DNA of 64,000 nt, taken from Crotophaga sulcirostris. Its lineage: Eukaryota; Chordata; Aves; Cuculiformes; Crotophagidae. The position numbers were made by a program, and so were the translations under genes. Below the pieces are notes generated by a model that was given only the letters and a program-made list of their open reading frames with translations, had not been told where the DNA came from and did no database searches. Every line of letters begins with the position of its first letter. Position 1 is the first letter of the stretch. Where the stretch lies: assembly GCA_013397455.1 (NCBI GenBank), contig VYZB01000170.1, positions 119,212-183,211 on the forward strand. The letters run 5' to 3'. Below are positions 45,508 to 58,240 of the stretch, in pieces.

Positions 45508-48189
45508 GTGAGTGTGTTTTGTTCTTACACAGAAAGAATGAAACAGTGCTGTGTTTCCTCTACACCAAGAGCAGTCTCCTCTTGTTATTGTAGGGTATAA
45601 TTCAAGAATTAGTATGGTCCAGTTTATTTACTGGAAAATTCTTTCTCTTGGACACCAATTCTGGAAACCAGAGCTACAGGAATTAAATACAGTAACCTCC
45701 TCTTCATAAGAGTCATTGATGACCACAAAATCCAGTTGCATCTAGCTCATCACCATCAGGCTGAATAAAACAATAAAACCCAAAGACCTTGTGTTTGTTT
45801 CGGTTATTTGGTAAAAGGGTGTCATGTTTTAGTAATTTCCTAAAAAAGAGGGGGACTCCAGAGCTCAGACTGCCAGTTAGAAGCCTCACAATCATTACTT
45901 GGAGACCCTGGTAAGATGAGGCCACGGGCTGTAGCAGAAAGACAGCTGAACAGTAAACCTGCCTCCTGCCACTGGTGAGAAACCGACTCTCTGGATGGAA
46001 ATCTTAACAGAGGGCTCAAAGGTGACATGAAAATGTCCCTGGGTGTACATCCAAAAAACTGCCTGTCCCAGGTGTTGGGGGCTGTGGTGGTCGATGGTGG
46101 GAGGATGCTGCTGGGGAGGGGCCAGGAACAGGGAATTGTGCCATCATCTGTGCTTCCCACAGTTAGCTGGGCCTTAGCGTGGTTTTGGCTGGGGTCAGCA
46201 GTTTCCCAGACCATTCCTGTCCTAGGCAGGGTTTAAGAGTTAGCCTGGGCCAGTTTCAGTATGGGGTTTGAACATGCTGCTCTGGTCCAAAGAGGGGAAG
46301 GCTGTAGTAATAATGGACACGATAGTCATCCCGTGCTGGCCAGCCCCAGTGCCAGAGAAGGGTCCAGCACGTTCAGTTCAGTCGGAGAAAAATACCCTTT
46401 TTTTCTTGATAAAAGAAAAAATTCAAAACTAGAAGCAGCTATGAAACAGCAGACATTATAACCCTACAAGTAGGCTGTTTTGTCATAAAACATTTTCTAA
46501 ATAAGGTATTTCCTGCCTGTCTGCTGCACAAAAAAACCCCACATTTCTCTCCCTAAGTGACTGAACGTAGCTCTGCCTCTGGCTTAGACCCACGTGTCCG
46601 TCAAAGTCAAGGATCAATGTCACGCTTGTTTCATGGATGCTGAATTGAGTGCTTAAGGCCCAGCTCGGAGAGCCTGCCTGCTCTTAAATCCTGATGAGCT
46701 CAATGGGTGCGGAAGGAGCTCATCACCTCGCGGATCAGGCAGATAGGGGAGCCTCGCTGGAGCCCGTGTCACATGCTTAAAGAGGTCAGCCACATATTTA
46801 CAAAAGCCCTCCCGAGCTGAATTGCGCCCTGATTGAGATTATACTGGAAGCGAGACATGTGATTGTGCTGATGTTTACATTCTTTCCCAAGAAGGTGAAA
46901 TGCAGGCATTTATTTTTGATGGTTTTTGCACAGCGCAGAGCCAGCAGCCTGATTTGTATTCAGCTGCTGCAGATTGAGGCTGGTCATCGGTCTTGGAAAT
47001 GGTAGATAGGAGGAACTGCTATGGCAGAGAAATGTTTCCTCTGTTTTAGGATGGGTTTTAACCGTAGCCCTCTGACTCCTGATAACCAAAGCAAGAGCTG
47101 TGTGTCTGCCTCCCCCTGCCCCACACTCCTGGCTATTTATTCTGTGACGTGCAGGAAGCAAGGAAGATGTGCACAATCTCCATTCTTGTTACCAGGAATT
47201 GTGCACCTAATTCTCTGTGCATTGTACTGAAAATGGACCAGTAAGATGTGTTCTGCATCAGCAAAAAGGCTCCCTTATTCAGCTGGAATGAGAATATGTG
47301 AGCTATAACTTGGGAGCAAAGAAAATTGCTGTAAATGATTTCCTTAAACAGAGTCTGTTGGGTTTTTCCTTAAAATTTTTGCTGAGAGTGAAGATTCTGC
47401 AGGGTTTTTTTTTTTCTCCTTTTTCCTACCCAGTTGCTAACCTTTCAGTTGCCTGCGTTTCTGCTGCTTCTAGCACTTTTCATTCTGATGGCAGTTTTTC
47501 ATCTCTTCACTAGCTTATGGCTAAAACAGTCCTTGTAACAGCTATTTCAGTTACTTACTCCCCAGAATAACTATTTCCATTTGCTCCCACTCTGGTCCTG
47601 AGGGAAAGGGCTTCCTCGTGTCTTGCTTTGATGGATCCATCCTCCCAATTCCTCTGCTTTGTGCAAAAGTCTTCTCTGCAGGTGTCAGCACCAGGTGATG
47701 AATTTTCAAGTCATGCTTAGTTAATACGTTGCCTAAGAAGTATTAGGACTCATTATTGGAACTGAAATTTTCCTGGTTGGCTACTCAATTAATAAAAATG
47801 CATTGGCACACACACACATAATTATGGTAATGCATATAATTATGTGACTTATGCTGTCTGAAAACTTTACAGAGCGCTTTGCAGAAGTGCTGTGAAGTAC
47901 TGTTAATCACAGCACGGAGACTCAAAACAAGCACAGGGAATGGAACGGGTTCTTCTTGCACTCTTACTCAACAAGTCACTGAAAGAGCCAGGGGAACACA
48001 TCCACATTGGGATCTCCTCCCCCACCATTCTTCGTGTTGGCCACTACCTAGATCCTAGCTGGGCTTTTTTTCTGTAGCAAAAGATATAACACAAAGCCAC
48101 AGCTCAGAGTGTTTTGCTGCAGCAAAGTCATTTGTGTGGTGTGTGATTTTATAAAAGCGTAGATTTTCTGCTTTTTGCCTTTTTTTTTT
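45508..48189. other. Intergenic (or intronic) DNA
   Basis: No recognisable exon. 46540-47000 is an unusual, non-repetitive stretch with a perfect inverted repeat (46693-46724) and motif-dense sequence that looks like a conserved regulatory element. Confidence 0.45.
46693..46724. repeat. Perfect inverted repeat, 9-bp arms
   Basis: GATGAGCTC and GAGCTCATC are separated by 14 nt (AATGGGTGCGGAAG). Each arm contains the 6-bp palindrome GAGCTC. It could form a stem-loop or bind a dimeric factor; chance is not excluded. Confidence 0.8.
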
Positions 48190-48256
48190 TACATTTTTCT
48201 ATCTTTTCTTTTTTACCTTTTTCTATCTTTTCTTTTTATACCTTTTTCTATCTTTA
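48182..48256. repeat. Pyrimidine-rich tandem repeat
   Basis: Three near-perfect copies of a 24-25 bp unit of the form ACCTTTTTCTATCTTTTCTT plus T-run, following a T-tract. Locally expanded polypyrimidine sequence. Confidence 0.85.
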
Positions 48257-51200
48257 CAACACCTTGAGCTCTTAAAATTACTTTTATCTACGAATGTGAA
48301 GGATTCTGAATCTAATAGCTGTTAATTAATGAAAAGAACCCCTGAAATTAGAGAAAGAGTAGCTACATTTCTGCTCCATCCATGCAACAGCTGAACACCA
48401 CCCTGTGCATTCTTTTTTTTCCTACCAATGCTGCGTTCCATCAGAAGGCAAGGAAAGGTGAACAAGACAAAGGTAAAGCATTGCAGTTTTGTGAAGACAG
48501 GTGTTGGGGTACAGCATGAGCAATTTCACACCACCTCTGCAGATATGTGCCAGGGAGAGGGCCAATGTTTTGAGCACAAGATGAGGCACAGCAAGGAATT
48601 ACTCTGCAGCTGGGGATGGAGCTGGCCGTGATGGCTTCTCACCGTGCTGGCCTCACCAACACCTCACAAAAACCATCTACAGCAGAAAGCCATCTCACTA
48701 CAGCCAAACTCTAAATTTGTATCAATGCAAGTAATATAATTTTTTCCTGGTTTGGTTGGGCACGCATTTGACTAACCCATAATAAGCTACTTTATATGGA
48801 AATCAGTGTCCGCGCAGCCCTGGCTCCAGTTGAACCGTATTGGCTTATGGATTCACGTTAAGCTCTGCAGCAACACTACTTTCTTCTGCAGCAAAGCCCT
48901 TGGAGAGTCATCAGCCTCCTGTGACATCAAGGAACGGAAATATAAAGTGAAGGGTTTGGATATTTCAGCTGTATCAAACGTACGAATTCTGCCTGAATTC
49001 ATGAAGCTGCTGTATTATTTAATGCCTCGCTGTATAAAGATTCGGGCATTTGTTTCAAAATTTATGTTGCCTGCTTCGGGCCTGAGCTTAAGGAGTTGTG
49101 AGAGGAGTAACCGAGTGTCACTTAGTGTAATAATCTGCTGGCAGTGGGTGAGGATGCCAGCCTGGGTGAAAGGCAGAGGAAATCCAGCCTCTGCAAGTGG
49201 CTGCCAGCAGTGGAGAACACCCAGCAGGCAGGAGGAAAGGGAAATGTGCATTTAAGGGCTGCGAAGAGGGAACACACCTGGTGATGGGAAGAGAGGGACA
49301 AACTCGTTGAGGGCAGGAATCATGAAGCAACCTGTGAGCAGGGAGCCCAGAAAGCGTACGACAAAATTAAAGCAGAAGCTGAGTGATGGTATGGGTTGTG
49401 AAGGGCTTGGAATTGCCTGGAGATACTTAATACTCCACTTAAATCTGCACATAAACTCAGCCTGTGGGTGAATAAATGCCTTGTGATCCTTTCAGCTGTT
49501 CCTCCCACAGCCCTTTGCATAGCGCACCGGTCCAGGCATTGTTCCTCAAGGGTTAAACTATAAACCCAAGGACCCTTGAGTGGGGAGCTCAAGTGAGGGT
49601 GGTTTTGAGTATCCAGCAGCCTCATAGCAGCAGGAATTCCGAGTCTCATTCCTGAGCAGCAGTCGCAGCGCCCGTGCACAAGAGCCGTGGTTGGTGCCTG
49701 CAGAGACCCGTTCACAGCAGCTCCTTGGTTTTTATGTAGCTTGTAAACCCTCTGGTATTGACTGGGGGAGGCTTGAGGCCACCAACCTGTGTAAAAGAAA
49801 AAGCAGTTTTTAAATAAAAATAAAAAAGCCAATTAGAGTGTCACCACTGGAAGGATTTTCTGCTTGCTGGGAGCAGAATTTTGGCGCTCACGGGCTGTAG
49901 AGCTGCTCAAGGAATGAACCATGAGGTGTTGTGCAGCTCTTGTGTTCCTTCCTGTGCACAAGCGCACACAAATAAAACGCTGACCCCAGTTCAGAGCTGC
50001 TAAATTGTGCCAAAATCCCTTTGCCTGGTGTTTTGCACGGGGCAGGCATTGCTGGTGATGGGCACAGGGACCAGAGCAGATATGAGCAGTGACTGTGTGA
50101 AGCCAGGAGGACATCCCAGGAGCAGATGGCTCCTTTGGCCACTTCCAACCCACAGACACGGTGTAACACTCAGCAACTGTCAACAGGGAGCTGGTGCAAC
50201 GTGTGCCTCCTCGCACGCTGCTTGCGTGCTCTGTGAGAGCTGAGCAGGAGATGCCCCAGCATGAGCTGAAGTCCCATCAGTGAGTCCATCAGACAACGCA
50301 TGCACCTTGTGAAGGGAGACCTTCCTGGGATGGAGGAGCTGGGACAGCGACCTCTGCACATCCACCAGGAGCCAGGGCCATCCCACAGCCTCGGAGCTTG
50401 CCCTGTGTGACACAAACTCCTGACACAAAGAAGGCAGGGGACCGTGGCTCAAAGGTTCTCAGGTGGGTTTGTGACTAACTTCTTGCCTCCACGTGATGAA
50501 GGACAAGCTGCCTTCTGCTTCTCCCTGGGGATTAGTCCCAGGCAGGGCTTTTTGTGAATATTATGTAGGCACTTTATCAGCACCACCGGGTCTCCCATGA
50601 GACAGCAAAGTGACCTTGAGAGATGCTGTGGATGGGAGACAAAGACGGCTCTTCCGTACGGCTCTGCCTGCATCTCCCACAGGCAGGAATTAAACACCAA
50701 GTGAACCTTTTCTTCCTCGTGCCGGGGCCAGGGAAGCAGAGCACAGCTGTGATGATGGTTCATGTCAGGCCCGTCACGCATCGCTGAGAAACCGATACAG
50801 AGGCACCTGTAAAAGCTGGCTTACAGGTTAAATTCAGTGAAAGGATGATTTTCCTTTACCCTCCAGGGTTTACAGTGAGGATTTTACACAGCGAGGCTGG
50901 AGAAGGGCTGGTTGTGACCCTGTTCACCACTGCATCCACGCACATTGACCAGTTTTCTTTATTTTTGGCCGCCTCGTGGGGTTTTTTGTCTTCAGTCTGG
51001 TGACTCCGTCCTGCGAAGGAAGTGTATTTAGGGAGGTACCTGTATTGTTACAGTGTTTTCATCATGTTTACTTTCCCTTGTACAGGTTATTTAACCACTA
51101 CTGCTGGGATGATTCTACAGTTGCTGTTAATTACTGATTATTAAACATCCAATACAAATAGAGCACTCGCTTGCAACCCTGGGGATAAACCTGAGAGTAT

Positions 51201-54200
51201 TAGATTTATTTTATATTTTCAAAACTACTGTAAAGCTAAACTTTCTGTGTTGCCCCTGGGTTTTCATACTGCAGACTTGGTCAGCCAAGCATGCAAAAAT
51301 CTGGTGAAATAAACCCCAGAGACCAGGTTTGAAATGTGCCTTTCTCTGTCCAGAATTCTCTTCTGCTCAAAGTGGTTGCCCAAACTCAGCACATGAGGGT
51401 TAATAATAATTCATTACTCTAAGCTAGATAATGAAAAAAAGTGGTATGGACAGACTCCATGTATTTTACATTAAGTGTATAATACATTAAGTGTATTTTC
51501 TTGTGGTGCAAACTACCAGTAGTCAAATTTCCATTATCCAGGGATGGGTGTGAACAGACAAGAAAAATACTGAGTCAACAGAATACCAATTAGAGCTCTG
51601 CAAGTATTCTGCTTTAAATGTGGCAAAATAAGGAGATATTTTCCCAAAAGGCTGGTCTTCTAATGAGTCAGCATGACTCTAAGTCCTTCACTTTTTCTTT
51701 TTCCCTCTTGAGAAACACCATGTTCTTCTGGATGTGCCAGGACATAGACCAAAGGAAACGGATCTGTTCACAGTCTGGAGCAAGTCTTTGGCAGGGTCAA
51801 AAACAGTGAAACAAACTTTTCTCAAGTGTCCTCTGAAGAGAGAAGGAAAAGTGGTTCCCTTTGTAAATTGGTCTGGTCAATCTGGCCCTGGAGCAACTCC
51901 AGAAAACATGGAGGAGCTGAACACTATGGTGGGACAGCCCACCAGAGGTGATTCTTAGGTGCTGGATTGATGCCACAATATCGTTCCCTCAACTTCTTCT
52001 GGTCTGCAGACACTGCTCAGCTTTGGGCAGATGTTGGTGCCAGGTGATGGATGCTATGAGAGGCTACGGAGCCTGAAATGTTCCTTGGGAAAACATGAGC
52101 AGCAGCAGCTGTCCTAGCTGCTGGGCAGGAGGCAGATTTAGGTTTGGTTCCAAAGATCAGGGAATCAGGAGTTCTTCTTCTGACTTCATTACAATCTTCA
52201 TGCTTTCCAGAACAGTGTAACTTCTGGGGTTTGCCTCGAAACTGTACATCTTAGCTGCATCACACAGGAGTTGCGAGATTTAATTAATATTAATAAATCC
52301 CATTATGTAAAATTAGCCATAGACAGGAGATTCTTTAAAAGGTGAAATCATAATAGTCATGACCACAGTGTCCGTGTTGCTTGGAAACTGAGAGCTGTCC
52401 TGGTCTGCTCCTCAACATTTGCCTTTAGTTACAGTTATTTCCCCCTTACTTGTGGAAAAGGATTTTTTTTAAAAAAGAGAAATTAATCCACTGACAGTGT
52501 TGACTATAGAGAAAAGTCTTTTTCTGAGCTTTATGTTTTTGCAATTGGGTCTGGGGTCTGGCAGGTGAAGACCATGCAGAAATTCATCAGCAAAGGTGCC
52601 CTGCAAGAGCCAGAAGCAGCAGCCAGCAGCACAGGTGGGTGCAGAGCACGATGCTCGAGTGTTTGCTTGTTTGTTTTGGGAGTATCTTTCAGGCAATTCC
52701 CATTACCCATTTTTCCAGTCTGTCTTCAGAAATTTTGGAACTGGTTCCCAACCAGACGACGTATCTGCCAACCCATCCGTTTCCCCGCGCAGACTTTGGC
52801 CATTGATCTGTGAACCTGTGCTTCAGCCGTTTCGACAGCTGTAGGTGTGCCACCAGCTTTTAGGTACAGCCTTCAAACAAAGCAGCTACATCCTCTTCAG
52901 AAACCTGCAGCCAAAGTACACAAGCTCAAAAATAAGCACAGGAGTGACGTGTTCAGCTCATCAGGAGTTCCGATTGTCTCGGCCCCTCTGCGCACAAATC
53001 AGTTGTGTTTAGGAGTCTGAAGCAGGCAGTCACCACTGGAGCCTGATTACGTATTTTTAAAGTGCTGCCTGATTAGATTAAACTTGGTGCTCCTTAAGGC
53101 TGATTTTGAATAAATGGGAAAAATCAGAGCTGGGATCCAGACACGTGAGCCAATCCAGATTTTGAGAATGAAAAACTCAGGAGTCAAACCCAGACCTAGA
53201 TCCAAGTTTTATACTGACGCCTCTGCCCTCATTGTCGACCGATTCAAAACCCTGCAAGGCAAGGCTCTGGGTTATTCCCCTGTAGGAAACTTGTCTTTGC
53301 TTAGAAATAACTGACAGTTCTTGAGGACTCTGGAAGGCTTGCACCCTTGGTATTGCGTTCACTTTAAACAAAGATAAAGAACTAAAACACTGAGTGGTTT
53401 ACTTAGAGGTGGGAATATGCACCAGAAGATATTTCATCAGTTCCTAGAGTTTGCAATCCAACATCTTTGCATGTTAGCACATGTATTCCGTTTCAGGCTT
53501 TTGATTAATTACACAGTACCAAACCCATACATATTTATAGCTTGCAGAATTAGATAAATTCTCCAGATGTGGCTTCCTTTTAGTTAAGTCAAGATAAATG
53601 GAGATCAAAGCCTTTGATCTTTAGCCTGACTGAAACCTGCTGCTGACATAAGAAAACGACGCAGAGTGGGGAACTGGCCACTCTCAACTTTGATACAGAA
53701 GCATCTCAAACAAATCCTATGGGAAGAAACTTTGTGGTGGATGTAGCCACACACTCCAACGAGTCTCTGCTCGTGAAAGTAGAAGGCAGTTTTCAATGAG
53801 CCTTTTACTCTTAAACAACATGTTTAAATAGATTGATTTTATGTTCCAGCTCAGAAATGATTTAAGACTTTTCAGTGTGCGCGTATCCTCTGTGATACAC
53901 AGAACTGGCAGAAAATGTCATCATGAGGTAGTTTATAGCCTCAATTAAGGCTATTTCCATTGCTCCAGATGTGTAAAGCAGGGTTCCTGGTATAGTGAAA
54001 TCCCTGGTGCATCCTAGGATCAGCACTGCCAGCTCAATGATGTCTTCTTCATGACCCTTGAAAAAGATGATGGATAGCCAGGGAGCTATTCAGACTGAAT
54101 TCTGGCAACAGGAACACTTTATACAAGTCTTAGCTGGTGAGGCAGATAGCACAGTCTGGAAACTCTTATCTTGTATCACAAGCTATTCTGGCAGCCACAG

Positions 54201-54340
54201 CTGCAAAGCAATGGACTCTGCCTGGAGCTTCCTAAGCCCCACGGCGTGGCCATCAAACCATGGCTGTTGGGGTCATACTGCCAAGAGAGCTCCGACTCCC
54301 ATGGCCAAGACTTGTTTCATGAGCTCTTTTCTATAAATGA
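48257..54340. other. Gene-free intergenic DNA
   Basis: No recognised coding exon. ORFs of 149 codons (48806-49255, +) and 170 codons (49320-49832, -) have no recognisable domain and no splice or promoter context. They are most likely chance frames. Confidence 0.5.
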
Positions 54341-54348
54341 AGCTGATA

Positions 54349-54420
54349 CCACCCCAAAAAATTTAAAAAAAACCCCCAAAACACCCAAATAAAACAACAA
54401 CAAAAAAAGCCCAAAAAACC
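54349..54420. repeat. A/C-rich low-complexity tract
   Basis: Runs of A interrupted by C-runs ('aaaacccccaaaacacccaa', 'acaacaacaaaaaaagccca'). Could be a decayed A-rich retroposon tail or a simple low-complexity tract. Confidence 0.75.
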
Positions 54421-55099
54421 TTAAGATTCAGACTTGCCAAGATCAGAAGGAAAAAAAATGAATCAAGGGCACTACCAGTAGAGATGACCCACAGCAACCT
54501 GGAGAAGGGCTGAAAAACTAGGGAGAAAAAGGTTATTAATAATGAAGTGAATTAACGAGGAGGATGGGCAGCTCACCCATCACTTACAGCAGGCTGAATC
54601 GCTACAGTCAGGAAGGTCTGATGGTTGTTGTCTTCTGTCAGTGACAGAGAACCATCCCAACACCAAAGTGACGGTGAGAGGAGGCTGAGGCTGTTAAAGG
54701 GTGCCCCCAGCTCTCCTAAGAGCCTCCTCTGAGACTTTTAGACAAATTTTGGATGTGGAAGATGAGCAAAAGAATTAGAGGGGAGGCTCTTGGACATCTT
54801 ATCCTTCCAGGAGCTGGAAATATGAAGGTAGAAGACAGCTTGGTGGTGCTGCCAATGAGACAAGAGCACTCATGGTCCTTGGAAGGGGAAATTGGCCTTC
54901 AAAATGCCTGATCTCTGAGATGTGACAGATCAAAGTGCCTTCAAAATGCCACAACTCGGAGATCTGACAGATTTTCATTGGAGAGAGAAGGCAAAAATGC
55001 ACTATCCCAGCGCAGAGAGAGAGTAGGGAATGCAATTGGTCACTGAATTGTAAATTCTTTATCAACATCAGAGGAGAGAACTACACCTTGTAAGATTAC

Positions 55100-55870
55100 T
55101 GAAGGGGATCATAAAGGAGTAGCTCAAATACATAAAGGAAAAGTCAAACTGGAAAGGGCAGAAAGGCAGAAACCCAAATGCAGCTCACAAGAGACATTGA
55201 GGATAACAAGAAATCATTCCTAAGCCCATTAATAACAGGAGGAAGAGCAAATGAAAGATTTGTCCATTACTTTTAGAGAGGAAAAGCTCCAGATCAATGA
55301 AAATAAGAACCAATGCCTTTTTCCAATAGTCTTCAGTAAAAAGTAAACAGTGAGTAAGCATTTACCACAACTAGTACTAACAAAAAAAAATATTTCAGCA
55401 TAGATTAGGGGGAAAACAGGTTAAAGAATACCTAGATAAGTTGGAGGTTTTTAAATTGGCTGAGGCTGACTTAATCCTGCTGTACTTGTAGAACTGGCTT
55501 GAGTAATCTCAGAACTATTAATGCTGTCTCTGAATCCCTGGATGGGTTGGGGTGATACCAGGCGACTGATGCGTTGCTTATCTTTAAAAGGTGGGAAAGG
55601 TGAGAGGAAAAAAGAGCAGGAGAACTGTACAACAGCCAGCCTACCCTCAAAATCCAGAAAAATGCTGGAGCAAATAATTGGAGCAAATAATCACATACCT
55701 GGAAAATGATAAGAAGATGAGCAACAGCCAATACAGATTTGTCAAGAACAAATGAGGTGAAAGCACTCTAATTTCATTTCAAGTTGTAACAGGCCATTCT
55801 TATAGAAGAAAACAGTAGATGTCAAATATATTGACTTCAGCAAGGCTTCTGACACTGATGATGTTTTGCT
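55100..55870 (+). pseudogene. Decayed CR1/L3-type LINE reverse-transcriptase region
   Basis: Sense-strand remnant of a non-LTR retrotransposon ORF2. 'agacattgaggataacaaga' and 'cctttttccaatagtcttca' match the stretch just before the RT domain of CR1/L3-type elements. 'agaaaaatgctggagcaaat' corresponds to the 'GKILEQI'-type motif, and 'agatttgtcaagaacaaat' to 'GFVKNK'. The stretch encoding 'VKYIDFSKASDT' (about 55815-55850) is the decayed 'LDFSKAFD' RT motif A. Many frameshifts and stops; much older than the short CR1 3' ends elsewhere in the window. Homology stops shortly after 55870. Confidence 0.8.
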
Positions 55871-57792
55871 TTCTCTCCCTCGTAGCATTTCCCTTTCTCT
55901 TATAATTTCTTTTAAAAATAACCTAGAGAAAAATGAAATATTAAACATTTTAGAAGGTCTTTTTAAGCTTAATGATCCAATGTAATGTATAAAACCTAGG
56001 ATGAACGTTAGACTTCGCGAAGGGTGCCAGGGCAAGGTTCTTCCTACCTCTCAAGAACTAATATGGGGGTTTGCATCCCCTCTTGGGCACTGGGGACTCA
56101 CATCCCCTTGTAGGTGACAACGTGTTTGTGTCTACCATCAGAGAACAAGAGGAAAGGTGTGAGGAGCCTCTTCCCACTGTGGGCTCACCAGGGAAGAGCA
56201 ACGTTAAGGTCTCATTTTTCCTGTCCAGCTCAGCCTTGTAGGAATGCTGACCCGAACATCTACAGTCCACCTACACCCTCTCCAAAGGTTTCGGCTGTTT
56301 CTCCCCTTCACAGCACCGTGGTCTCACCCACAGCTGGGCGGTGCTGAGTCAGCACATTTCCCTGCCAGGACAGCCTTGCCCTGTAACCTCTCCCCTGCCC
56401 GGTCCTGCTGCCTGGGCCGTAACACCTTGTTGCAGGCAGCTGCTCCTGCTCCAGCCTTTCCCCCGACGCGCTCACCCAGCTCAGTCCCACAAGTAGGGTT
56501 GAATCAGATGCTTTGCATTTAATAAACCTTCCTGGAGAGCACAACACAACTGTTCCTGAGAAACAGAGGAGGCGACCACCCTCCGTGATCACCGCCTTCA
56601 GGTTTAACCTTTCATCTGTCTGGGAGAAAGGAGTTAGTAGGAAGAAATGAAGATGCTCTGTTACATATATAATATTTCACCATTGTATAGGAATTTTCCT
56701 CCCAGTGTGGTCGGAAAGGACGGCATCACTGAGGTGCTGTGCTCTCTGCTCTGGAGGGCAGCAGCCAGCTGGATCGTGGTGTCCTACAAAGCAGATGGAG
56801 AAATTCTTTGGTGGGAGGAAAGACATCCCAGGAGTCTTTCCTTTTTAGGTGCTCCCAAAGAATTCCCAAGTGGAGGTCATTTCATGGAAGTATGGAATAG
56901 TAAATGAGTGGGACTGTGGAGAGTGGACAATCATCTTGGATTTGAAATGAGCCTGATGCAACAGGATAGGGTGGCAAAGAGGAGCATGGTAGAAAAAACG
57001 AGAGGTAAGCAGAGAGATGTGACCAATGCACTGTGTGCAAGCCCAGGTATGGCCCTCTGGAGTTGTACAGAGTGACTAACGGGCGCTTGCTCCAGATATA
57101 ATGTGTGGTCTGGGACCTCTAACGTGCCTGGGCTGCTCAGCTGAACTAAAACCAAGAGCAAGATTAGTTTGTTGTCTTCTATAAAGTCCAGGTATTACCC
57201 TCAGCCGGCTGCACACCCAACAATACGCGTCTCAGCGGGGCAAATTTTGCCCTTCAGCCCCTATGAGATGGCAAGGAAGCTGCTGGCGTGTCAGACAACA
57301 ACACACAACCACCCTCTGCAGTTTTCTCACCCCACAGGTTGCTACAGCATCACCCTCTGTCGGACTCCACGTGTCTCTCTTCAGACCCAGCTCCGGAGCC
57401 CACGGTCGCGTCACCGTTAGCTTTATCTGTAATGAAAACCGTTCACAGCCTCAAAAAGCCCCAAGCCCATATGGTTCGACATCTGATTCATTTCAAGTCA
57501 CTTAAGACACAAGCTGGAAAACCCTTCCTTTCACATATGCTCAGGAGTTGGGGGGTGGGTTTCTCCAGAAAAAGAGTGCTCTGCCTGCCTTTGAAGGGAG
57601 CGGCTTCGCCTTTGATGTAGCCCTGAGCGAGGAGGTGGCCCCATCTCACGGGGTGTTTCCTTCACATACACCTTGGCTGTTGGACCTTATTTACAGTTCA
57701 TACAGAAAACTAGAAGCAGAGTCCTACAGAACATTGCTAATCCTGACCAGGCTGGATTTAGTACAATTTGAAGCGTGGTACAGGTATAGGTC
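55871..57792. other. Gene-free intergenic DNA
   Basis: No recognised exon or repeat. 56200-56600 is C-rich with overlapping frames on both strands, all under 100 codons and without domain content. Confidence 0.5.
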
Positions 57793-58240
57793 CTGTTAAA
57801 GAAAGTGTCTTCTCACTGCAGTAGGTTGCAGCCTCAGGTGAGGGCACTGACAGGCAATAATGGCCCTGAGCAGCCTCAGGTGAGCAATCGCCCACACCTT
57901 CTGCCCAGGAGCCTATTTAAGCTCAACCTGTGACCCTTACTCCCTCTTTGAGCTGAGCTGGTGCTGTTTTCCACCTCAGCCACAGCTCATAGCTGTGCTG
58001 GCCATGGACCACATTGATCCAGACTTGGACCTGTGGGTTTCTGCCTTTGTAACAGCTCTGATGCTGTGATGGAATTGCTGGGTGGTGTCTGACCTGGGTT
58101 GCCCTCACTGGATCTGTGGGCTGGCCCTGTGGCTTGTTCTCAGATCTGCTTTGTTGCCACGAACGTGCCTGATGGTGTGGGCTCCTGGTTGAACGTGGTT
58201 GTGGTCTGTGGGTCTGCTCTGCTCACCTTCCTCAGGTAAG
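57793..58240 (+). repeat. Possible solo LTR or promoter-like repeat
   Basis: Starts TGTTAAAG, contains a direct repeat of CAGCCTCAGGTGAG (57829 and 57871), then a TATA-like 'gagcctatttaagctcaac' at about 57910-57928, then a GT-rich, CpG-poor stretch of about 300 bp. This resembles LTR organisation, but neither the family nor the ends are established. Confidence 0.35.

Noticed and set aside
48806..49255. 149-codon + strand ORF
   Set aside because: No recognisable domain, no low-complexity or splice context, and a length possible by chance in 64 kb.
49320..49832. 170-codon - strand ORF
   Set aside because: No recognisable domain; the hydrophobic start is a T-rich tract and is not convincing as a signal peptide.
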